Shown here: positions 40,701 to 52,700 of the stretch, piece by piece
How positions within the stretch are numbered: position 1 is the first letter of the stretch
Layout: every line of letters begins with the position of its first letter
Source of the DNA: Calothrix brevissima NIES-22
Lineage (GTDB): Bacteria; Cyanobacteriota; Cyanobacteriia; Cyanobacteriales; Nostocaceae
Direction: 5' to 3'
Assembly: GCF_002367995.1 (NCBI RefSeq)
Contig: NZ_AP018207.1
Span: 186,001 to 250,000 of the forward strand
DNA length: 64,000 nucleotides
Made by a program: the position numbers and the translations under genes
The notes under the pieces: model-generated
The model's database searches: none
Told to the model about the DNA's origin: nothing
The model's input: only the letters and a program-made list of their open reading frames with translations

Positions 40701-43700
40701 AAACTCACCATTAATAATCCGGGATTAGAAAATGCTGACTATACATTTAGTGCAGCTAGTTTACCAAAGGCACAGTTAGTTACTTGGTTAAGTAATCAAG
40801 CGAAAACAGTAATACCACAAAGCGTCCAAGATGTTCTCAATTCATTACTAACATTAACTAATAATGTTGATTTGGTATTAGGTAGAGATCAACTACAAAT
40901 TACTTATTTGGGTAATTTGGATCTTGCCCAAATCAAAGATAAAATTCCGGGGATTAAGGATTTACCTTTAACTGGCTTAACTTTACCTGTTACCAATCCC
41001 ACAATTACCATTACTAATCCAGGTAATGCTAGTGCTAATTATGCTTTGTCGGCTGCGAGTTTGCCCAAAGCACAGTTAGTTAGCTGGTTAGGTAATCAAG
41101 CCAAAACATTACTACCCCAAGGTGTACAGGATGTTGTTAATCAACTATTGGCGTTAACTAATAATGTTGATTTGGTATTGGGTAAAGAACAAATCCAAAT
41201 TGCTTACCAAGGTAATCTCAACCTCACACAGTTTATAGGTGTAATTCCGGGGATTAAAGATTTACCTTTAACTGGGTTGAATTTACCTGTTACCAATCCC
41301 AAGATTACAATTACTAATCCTGGTAGCGTTAATGCAGATTATGCCTTTGTTGCCGAAAAATTACCGAAAGAACAATTAGTTAGCTGGTTAGCGGCTCAAG
41401 GTAAATCTTTATTGCCCCAAGGCGTACAAGATGTTTTAAATCAACTCCTAGCACTCACTAACAATATTGATTTGGTTTTAGGAAATAATCAAATCGAAGT
41501 TGCTTATCAAGGTAATCTTGATTTGGCAAAGTTAGCAGCTTTGATTCCTGGGGTGAAAGAATTACCTTTAAATGGTTTAACTTTACCTGTTACTAATCCT
41601 CGCCTCACAATTACCAATCCTACAGGAACTAACCCAGATTATGCCTTTGCTGTTGATAGTTTACCAAAACGGCCTATTCTTAATTGGTTAACTAATCAAG
41701 CCAAATCTGTATTACCAGAAGCTGCTCAAAACCTCCTGAATCAGCTATTTATCGAGAACTTTGAACGAGTAGATTTGGTATTGGGTAGTAAGCAAATGCA
41801 AATTACCTACAAAGGGGATTTGCAATTAGATAAGTTAATTTCGGCGATTCCTGGGGTGCGAGATTTACCGTTAACAGGGTTAAATTTACCTGTAACAAAT
41901 CCGAGTTTAACTTTATTAAATCTCGGTACACCTAATGTTGATTATGCCTTGAGTGTAGAACGTTTACCCAAACAAGAATTAATCAATTGGGTGAAAGGAC
42001 AAGCAGCAGCTTTGTTACCAGAAGAAGTGCGTAATGTCCTGAATGGGTTACTAAATTTAACAGAAAATGTAGATTTACAACTGGGGAATAACCAGATTCA
42101 AATCGGTTATTTAGGTAAATTAGACCTGAGCAGTATTTTACAACAAATTCCGGGGCTGAAGGATTTACCTCTGAATACCCTGAAGTTACCTGTTACTAAT
42201 CCGCGTCTAACAATTATTAACCCCAATAGTCAGGATATAGACTATAGTTTTGCGGTTGAACAGTTACCCAAGCAAGAATTAATTAATTGGCTAGTTCAAC
42301 AGTTACCCGCAGAAGCCAAATCTATTTTAAATACGGTTTCTGATGTTGCTCAACAGGTAGATGTTCTGTTTAGCGATAAGCAATTAAAACTGGCTTATCA
42401 AGGTAATTTAGATATTGCCAAAATTGCCAAAGTTATACCGGGAATTAAGGATTTATCTTTGGATGGCTTGACGTTACCAGTTAGCAATCCCCAGTTGATT
42501 TTAAGCAACTTAGGCACACAGGATCTCAGTTACGCCTTTAAGAGCGATCGCCTACCCAAAAAAGAGCTAGTTACATGGTTAACAAACACAGTCACCAAGC
42601 TACTTCCGGCTGATGTGCAGTCGTTTGTCAAGCAACTGCTGAGTGTAGTTGAGAATATCGATGTGCAATTTGGGAATAATCAAATCCAAATTGGCTACTT
42701 AGGCGATCTCAACCTCAAAACAGTCATCGATGGAATTACCAGTCAACTCGGTAATTTCTTGTTACCACTCAAGGGATTAAACCTCACCCTCACTAATCCC
42801 AGTATCACCATTACTAATCCCAATGTTGCACCGAGTTTTAGCTTTAATTTAGATCGCCTCCCTGTAGCTCAAATTAAAACTTGGTTGGTGGATCAAGTTA
42901 AAACTTTAGTTAACGATGCGAGTGTGCAAGATTTCCTCACCGGATTATTAAACAACTTAACCAACATTGATTTAGTTCTGGGCGATAACCAAACCCAAAT
43001 TACCTATTTAGGTTCAGTTGATTTAGTCAAAGCTTTAGATATTATTCCGGGTTTAGACTCTGTTACCCCCAAAAATTTAAGCTTACCTGTTCTCAATCCC
43101 AGCTTTACAATTAACAAAACCGGAAGCGATCGCAACTATAGCCTGACGGCGGAAAGTTTACCCAAAGACGAGTTAACTCAATGGCTGAGTAAAGAAGTCA
43201 TGGCGCTGTTACCTACAGAAGTTGCAGGGATGGTGAAATCTCTGCTCAATGTAGCGCAACGCATGGATGCAACCATTGGGAGTAATCAACTGACGCTGAG
43301 TTATCAAGGTAGTTTAGATTTAGGAACGATAATTAAAGAAATTCCTGGGTTAAATGAGTTACCCCTGAATAATTTATCTTTACCTGTGCTAAATCCCAAG
43401 ATTGAGATTCTCAACCCAGGTAAAAATGCTAGTTATAACTTTAGTGCCGAACAACTACCAAAGCAACAGTTACTCAATTGGTTAGTGCAACAGTTACCTG
43501 CTGAAGTGAAATCGGTATTACAGGCGATCGCAAATGAAGCGCAAAACCTGGATGTGGTTCTCGGTAACAGTCAGATTGAAATTGGTTATAACGGTAACAT
43601 TGATTTAGTTAAACTCCTGGCGTTGATTCCTGGTGTGAAGGATTTACTAACCACTGGGTTAAGTCTACCTGTACTCAATCCCAAGCTTACCATTCTCAAT

Positions 43701-46700
43701 CCTGGGGCAAATGCTAGCTACAGCATTGATGCCGAAAAATTACCGAAACAACAGTTAATAAATTGGCTCAGTTCTCAGTTACCCAGTGACGTACAAACTG
43801 TACTGAGCAAACTTTCTACTAATTTAGATATCAATATTGCTCAGAATCAACTGCAACTCAACTATCGTGGTGATGTTGATTTACTAGAACTCGCGGGAGT
43901 TATCCCTGGCGTTAAGGATCTACCTCTGCAAGGATTAAAACTGAATGTTACCAATCCCAGTTTTACCTTGATTAATCCAGGTAAAGCCAATGCAGATTAT
44001 ATCTTCAATAGCGATCGCCTACCCACCAAGGATCTTCTCGCTTGGCTAAAAACGACAGCTACCAATAGCCTACCCGACGCGGTGAAATCGGTTCTCAATC
44101 AATTACTGGCGCTGGGAACCAATATTGATTTAGTTTTGGGTAAGGGACAAATGCAACTTGCTTATAATGGCAATTTGGATCTTTCCCAAGTTATCGGCTT
44201 AATCCCTGGAGTGAAAGATATTGGTGCTTTATCGGGGTTAAACCTCCCTGTCACCAATCCCAGCATTACCATTCTCAATCCTGGCACAGCCACAGCCCAA
44301 TATTTACTCAAGAGCGATCGCTTACCTAAAGAAGAACTGGTACAGTGGGCAAAAGGAAAAGCTACCGAATTACTACCCGCAGATTTAGTCAAGGTATTTA
44401 ATACTTTGATGAATATTTCTGAAGGGATTAATTTAGAAGTAGGCAATAATCAGCTAGAAATTGCTTATGAAGGTTCGGTTGATTTAGCTACCCTCCTCAA
44501 AGAAATTCCTGGCTTAAATGAATTACCCCTCAATAACCTCAAATTACCTGTTCTCAACCCCAGTTTAACTATTACTAATCCTGGTAAGAGTGCGAGTTAT
44601 AGTTTTGCTGCTCAACATTTACCAAAACAAGAGTTAATTAGCTGGCTGAAAGAACAAGCAAAATCTTTAATTCCCACAGAATTACAAGGAATATTCAACG
44701 CTTTAGCGGCGGTAGGCGAACAATTAGATATTCGCTTTGGTGATAGTCAATTCCAGGTGAAGTATCAAGGCAATCTCAATCTGGTAAATATCCTTAAAGA
44801 AATTCCTGGTATCAAGGATTTTGACTTTACTGGTTTAACCCTGAATGTTAAAAATCCCAGTATTACGATTACCAACCCAGGTAAGGATGCAGACTTTAGC
44901 TTTAGTGCCGAAAAATTACCAATTGCTGATTTACAAAATTGGTTGATTACTAAAGCTGGTAATGCTTTACCCACAGAAGCTAAGAATATCCTCAATGGAC
45001 TTAAGAATTTAGCACAGGATGTTAATATTATCCTGACAGATAAACAAATCCAAGTCCTTTATGACGGTACTGTTGATGTCATTGGGCTAATTAAAAATAT
45101 TCCTGGAATTAGTAACCTTCCCCTCCCCTCAGATAACGCCCTTACTGTTACTAAACCAACTTTAACTCTCACAAGGGTAACTACAAATAACATTCCCAGC
45201 ACAGACTTTAACTTTAGTGCGGAGAAACTCAATAAAGAAGGCTTGACGGCATGGTTAATCAAGAAAGCAGGGAGTGTACTACCGCAATCAGTTAGCAATG
45301 TTATTAGTTCCCTCATCGCCACCGCCGCCGATTTTGAGGTTCTCTTTAAAAATAACCAGCTACAAATTAGTTACCCAGGAACTCTAGATTTAGCTAGTGT
45401 TATTAAGCAGGTTACTGGCTTGTCGGAATTACAAACTGCTGGCTTAACTTTACCAATTACCAATCCAGTACTGAGCATTTCTAACTTAGATCAAGGTGCT
45501 GCTAATGCTAACTATTCCTTAACTGCGGATCATTTGCCAAAACAGGAATTAGTAGATTGGTTAACCAAACAAGCAAAAGCCGTTTTACCTGGGGAAGTAC
45601 TCAATGTAGTTGAGGATTTGCTAGATTTAGCCAGAAGAGTAGATTTGCAAATTGGTGATAGTCAGATTCAGATTACCTATGAAGGTATCCTAGATTTGAG
45701 CGATGTTTTAGAGAAAATTCCAGGCTTAGATGCGCTCAATGTTAATACCCTCGATTTACCAGTTACTAATCCTAGTCTCACCCTAACTAAACCCCTTGAC
45801 GCTACCAGTTGGCGAGATGCTAACTTTACTTTTAAAGCCGATCAATTACCTACCAAACAATTAGCCGATTGGCTCATTTCCCAAGGTTCGGCATTAGTTC
45901 CTAGCAGTGTAGCTACGCCAGTTAAGGATTTACTGACTGCTTTTGGTAATGTGAATATAGGTTTGAGTAATAATCAATTCCAATTCTCTTCTAACCAAAT
46001 TAACCTCAGCCAAGTTATTAATGCTATTCCCGGAATTAATAGCATTTTCACTGCACCGCCAAATCTCACCCTGCGTGATCCCAATCTACTGTTAACTAAC
46101 TTTAAGTCTGGGACTACTAGTTATCAATTTTCCGCTTCTGATTTGAATTTAGCGACTTTAGCAACTTCTTTGGGCATTCCTGATGATTTAAGTAGTAAGT
46201 TACCAAAAGTCAATTTCTTTGTTAGTAACGATAAAGTGCAATTTTCTGCATCCGAAGGCATTGATTTGAAGTCTTTGGTATCTTTGGATAGTCTTGGTTT
46301 ACCTGATGTTATTACCAAGTACATCCCCGAAATTAAAATAGATAATCCGCAGATTACAGTAACAAAAGCTACTAATTCTGCTAATAAAATTATTGACCTT
46401 TCGGGAACAGTTGCTGGGTTAAATATCGGCTTAAATTATACCAATGGTAAATGGACATCGAAAGGTATTGATGATGGTGGTCGCCTCAGCGCTTTAGATT
46501 TAATTAATGTCTTCAAGACAGCGAAAACTAATCAGCAGGGCTTTTATAACTTCATTGATTATCAACTTAAAGGCGAAGCCAATCTCGGTTTAACAGCTAA
46601 AACTAGCATTAATGGTAGTCCGGTCTTTCCTTCCTTTAGTTTTGATGTTGCTGCCAATTTCCCCATTTTCAATTATGGCAATGTTCAACAAGCCAACAAG

Positions 46701-49700
46701 AATGGAACAAATATTAAACTCAATAATGTAGCAATTGATTTAGGCTCATTCATTAGTAATTTAATGGGGCCAGTCATCAAAGAAGTTAATCAAATTATTG
46801 AGCCAATTAAACCAGTTATTAAACTCCTAAATGCTGATACCAAGTTATTTACTCAACTCGGTTTAGGTGATTTATTTGATGCCAATCGTGATGGTAAAGT
46901 CACAGTTTTTGAAGTCGCCAAACGGTTAGCACCTCCAGAAGACCGGGCAAAATTAGAAAAATCTGAGCGCTTTATTAAAGCTGTTGGTGATATTGTCGAT
47001 TTGATTACCGAACTGAGTAAAATTCCTGCCAATCAGCCAATTGTTATTGATTTAGGTAGTTTTGCCCTCAATGACTTGAAAGTAGCTAGCAAAGATACCA
47101 CCCAAGCTGCGAATAAAGTTGATACCAGTTCTAGTAATACAGGCGGTTTACAAACTACTAAAACAGCAACAGATCCCCTCACTAGCGCCACCAATAAAAC
47201 TAGTGGTAGTTCTACAGGTAGCTTCCTCAGTAAGCTGAAAAACATTGAAGGTTTAGAATTCCCGATACTCACCAATCCCCTCAAAGCCATTGATTTGCTG
47301 TTAGGAAAAACCACCGACTTGGTGATTTATGATGTTCCTGATTTGGAATTTAACTTTGGCATTTCTAAGAGTTTCCCAATTTGGGGGCCAGTTAAAGGTG
47401 AACTCGGTGGTAGTTTCTCAGCGAAAACTAACCTGGTAGTCGGTTTTGATACCGCCGGAGTTAATGATTGGAAAAATGATGATTTTGAGTTCAGCAGTAT
47501 CTACAAAATCTTTGACGGTTTTTATCTCAAAGATTGGGATGCAAACGGTAAAGATGTCGATGAATTGTCTTTAAATGCCACAATTACTGCTGGTTTAGGC
47601 TTAGATGTTGGCGTAGCTGATGCGACAGTGCGGGGTGGTGTTCAAGGTTATCTTGGTGTTGATGTTGTAGATATTGGGGAAAATACAGGAACTAGCGATG
47701 GAAAAGTGCGCGGTTCCGAGATTATTTCTCGTATTAGTAAGCCTTGGGAATTGTTCAAGCTCAATGGTAATATTGATGCTTTCCTAGAAGCAGAAATTAA
47801 AGTACTTTTTGTCGGGACTGTATGGAAAGAAGAATTTGCTCGCTTTAACTTAGCTAAATTTACCTTGAGTGCTGATGGTTTTACCTTCAGTGGCGCACTT
47901 TCTCAAAGTTATATTGCAGGTGCCACAATCTTTTTAGATACCAACTTTAATAATCAGTGGGATGCAGGCGAAGTTAAGACAATTTCCGATGAATACGGTC
48001 AATTTAACCTGGATATTCCCCAAGAAGTCGATACTAATGGCGATGGCGAGATTGGGGTTGATGAGGCGCAATTAGTCGGATTAGGCGGCTTTGATACTTC
48101 TAGTGGTTTGTCTTCTGGTGCTTTAATTGCTTTACCGGGTTCGGCAATTGTGACACCGTTAACTAGCTTAGAAGCAAGACTAGTACAATCAGGCTTGAGC
48201 CGAGACGCAGCCGATGGCATTATTAAACAGCAATTGGGCTTAGATTTGTCATCGAAAATCGAAAGTTTCGACCCCCTTAAAGCTGTAGGAGAAAAGCAAG
48301 AAATTGGCTTGGATGTCTATCTAGCACATATTCAAGTCCAATCTCTGCTCAATCAAACCCGTGCTTTCTTAGATGGTTTGCAACAAGCTGTTACAGGTGT
48401 AGCTAATCCCAATAATTTACTAGAAGCGATTAATGCCCTAGCTGTATATCTGCAAAATAGCACTTATTCTCGCCTGGATCTGACGAATATAGAGATTCTC
48501 AAATCCTTCTTTAACTCAGTACTTGAGCGCAATCAATTAACTGCATCGGCTGAACAAGTAAGTGGTGTAGCTTTAGCCACCGCCGCAGGTAATGAGTATT
48601 TAGGGAAAGTGGCAAAAGTGGGTGCATCAAAAGCTGTATCGGAAGCCTTACCAGTACTAGCCTCTCTCAAACGAGTCACCGAAGAACATATTCCTGTATT
48701 AATACAGCAGATGGCTGCGGGGAAACTGACTACAGAGCAACTTATCGGTGCGATCGCAGCGACTTTCGATCAAAACTATTATTTAGTTGATGCTAACGGT
48801 AACAACTTCGGTAATCGTTATGCTTCTGTAAGTGTGTCGCCAGCAAGGGTTTCTGAGGCTGATGCAACTAAGGTACAGTTCCGCATTGATTTAACCCAAG
48901 AAGCACCAAACCAAGGCTTAAAGATTCTCTATGATTTCTCCGGTACAGCTACTTTAGGGGAAGATTACCAAATTGTCGGCGCAACTACAGGGGAAATCAA
49001 TATTGCTCCTGGTGAAACTACTGCTGTGATTGAGATTCAAGTTCTCAATGATAACTTGACAGAAAACTTAGAAAGTATCGCCTTGAACTTGAAAACTGTA
49101 GGTGAAGGTTATGCGATCGCGCCAAATGCTAAAGTCGCTTTGATCGATATTCAAGATGATGACCAAACAACTACAGATTCAGCTACTAAAGGAATAGTTC
49201 TGAAGGGTAATTTGTTAGCTAATACCCTCACAGGTGGTGTTGGTAACGATCAACTCGAAGGTAAAGAAGGTAACGATTATCTTGATGGTAAAGAAGGTAA
49301 TGACTTTTTACTCGGTGGTAGCAGTAATGATACCTTGATTGGTGGTCTTGGTAATGACCAGCTTGAAGGTAACGCTGGTGACGACTCCCTAGATGGTGGC
49401 GAAGGAAGCGATAGATTAGAAGGTGGCGAAGGAAGCGATCGCCTTTTGGGTGGTGTCGGTAGCGATATTATCTTAGCTGGTTTAGGCGATGACTATTTAG
49501 AAGGTAATCAAGGTAACGATCAGCTTGAAGGTGGTGGCGGTAAGGACACCATTTACGGTAACGAAGATAACGACTGGATAGTTGCTGGCGATAGTAATGA
49601 TGTCATCGTCGGTGGTACGGGAGATGACATCCTCAATGGTGGTGCTGGTGCAGATGTCTTCTTCTTCAACTCTCCCAATGACGGCTTTGACACAATTCTC

Positions 49701-52700
49701 GATTTCGATCCCGAACAAGGGGACAAAATCCAGATATCAGCTTCAGGTTTTGGTATCAGTGACCTCAGTGGTTTCCGGTTTATTAATGGTGTCTTAGATT
49801 TCCAAGGCAAAAATCTGGCACTGATTCAAAATCAAGGCAAAACCTACGCTTACTTTTCTCACCTTGACAAAATTCTCGAACTTGTTGATCAACCTACCCC
49901 AATTCCGGTTACTGAAAATCAACAGATACAGAAAAACCTGTCTACCTTTAATGCACCCGCAGTATTGAATACTGTAGTTCAAAGCAGCCAAGGAACTGCG
50001 GCTAACCTTTTAGAAGCAATTTTACAAAGAGGTTATCTCAAAGTAGCTTCATCTAGCCAAAATTCGATTCTCAGCTTTGATTTAGAGTTTGTTGGTGCTT
50101 TAGCAGCTGCTTTATTTGGTAACAAAAACCAAGTCGAAATTGTTAACACCACCTCCAGCGATGGTTTTACTCAAGTTGCTAATAAAAACCTTGACCTCAG
50201 TGTTCGGCGAGTGACTGAGAATCTTGTCCGAGATGGTGGTTTAAATGTGGATTTTGGCCCGGTGTATCTTTACGATCACCAAGGTATTTTAGTCCCCACT
50301 GACGGCAAGATTCAAAAAATTGAAGATCTCAAAGGAGCAACAATTGGTGTTGTTAGTGGCAGTACCGCCTACGCTAATTTAGTAAATATACTGCAACCTT
50401 TAGGTATTAGCTTTACACCGCGCTGGTTTGACAATGGAGCGCAGATGTTTGCGGCTTATGAAAAAGGCGAAATTCCTGCGCTGTCTATTGATACAGCTTT
50501 AGTAGATAATTACTTACGTAGCTTCCCAGATCCACAAAAACACAAGCTTCTCGATGGCGAATTTTCCAAAGAACCAATCGCCTTAGTATTACCAGAAAAT
50601 GAATCTGCTTGGGCTGATGTGGTACGCTGGGTGACTTACGCCACAATTCAAGCGGAAGAATTTGGGATTACTTCTCAAAATATTGACCAAATCCTCAAAG
50701 ATAATCAAGATGAGAACCCTAATAATGATTCTGATCCTGCTATTCGCCGTTTCTTAGGCTTGCAGGAAAAATTGGGGACTGCTTTAGGTTTGCGCGATGA
50801 TTTCATTGTCCAAGTGATTAAGCAGGTTGGTAACTACGGCGAAATTTATCAGCGTCACTTCCCGAATTTAGAACGCGATCGCAATCTTCTGTGGACTGAT
50901 GGTGGTTTAATGTATACACCGCCGTTCTCAGGTACACCTAAAGAACTGAATCTGATTGATAATGACAAACGCAACGTCTTAGACGAAATCAAACAAAGAG
51001 GTGTACTGAAGTTTGGTTTACCTGAACCCTTGAACTTCCCCGGTTTTACAGTCAAACAAGCAGATGGTACAGTCAAAGGCTTTGATGCAGATTTAGGTAG
51101 AGCTTTAGCCGCAGCCGTATTTGGCAATCCCAATCAAGTAGAATTTGTACAACAAGCTTTTGCCGATGGCTTTGGTAATACAGCTAATGGTGTAGTAGAT
51201 GCTTCTGCTGCGGCTTATACAGAGAACTTAGTCCGTGATGCGAGTTACGGAATCGATTACAGTCCGATTTATCTTTATACCGGACAAGGTATTCTCACCC
51301 GCAAAAATAGCGGTATTAGTTCTATCCCCACTCTCAATGGTCGTAAAATTGGGTTGCTGAGTGGAATGTCTGGTACAACTGCATTGAGCAATTTGCAAGA
51401 TGCATTGGTAAAATTTAGCGCCAGTCCTACCCTTGTCACCTTTGAGACTTCTGCTGATATGTACGCCGCTTACGATCGCGGTGAGGTGGAAGCCGTCTTT
51501 AATGACGTTACACTCTTAGCAGGCAAAATTCCGACTTTATCTCAGCCACAAGAACACCAAATTCTCCAGGATACTTTTTCTAAAGAACCTTTAGCCTTAA
51601 TCATTGATGAAAATCAATCAGATTGGGCTGATGTAGTTCGATGGACAATGTATACTTTGGTGCAAGCTGAGGAATACGGCATCAATTCCACTAATATTGA
51701 TGAGTTTATTGCTCGCAATACCGACGCTGACCCCAATAATGATTCTACGCCGGAAATTCTGGCATTCTTAGGAATTAAAGGTAATCTTGGTGCCAAGCTG
51801 GGACTCGCCAATGATTTTGCAGTTAAGGTAATTAAGGCAGTAGGTAACGCAGGTGAACTATACGCCCGTAATTTTGATCCAAATCTGTTACCGCGAGGAC
51901 TGAATGAACTTTATAGTAGTTCTGGCTTACAGTATGCACCACCCTTTGGCGGTATCGAGCCACAACAGCCCCATCTTAATTTTAATGCTGACACCAAGGT
52001 CTTCCAACTAGAAGGCGATACTGACACAATTAATCTCAAGTTTAGTCTGAGCAGTAAGCACCTCAATCGCCAAAACATTCACCAAATTGCGTTGGTTGCT
52101 TATGATAACGCCCAAGGGGAAGTTGATGGCTTCAAACCTGGACAAGATGGCTATCTCAATGCTGTACTCAAACGTTCTCAGGTGCTGTTCTCGGTACTCC
52201 CCGATGACTTTATTTCTAATCCAACAAAAATTATTCAAAGAGCCAGTCGTGAAAACTTAGGATTGCTGTTTTTCCAAAATACCAGCTTAGATGCAGTTAT
52301 CAATGATAGCAGTCTGCTGAATCGCGTGTTCCTTGGTTCTCCTTTTGGTACCAGTTCTACCCAAGTCTTGACTGTTGCATCATTGGATAATAATCAATTT
52401 AGTTTGAGCTTTGAGGATCAATTAGGAGATATTGACCCTGATTTAGTAGTGAAGTTAGAAATTACTAATGAAGAGATTCCTTTAGGTGGGAAATTACAAA
52501 AACAAGGAACAGAGGAACTAATTGACCTTACAGATTTAGCTGGGTTACAAGTTCAAGTTTCTTTCCCAATTGTCAAAAGTGAAGCGGCTTATGATAATGT
52601 TTTCGGTTTCTATCAAATTGAAGACATTCAAGGTTCAGTGGTTGACTCCCTCACTGGTAAATTAATTCGTGTTGGTGAAGCCGGTTACGCACAAGCCGCA

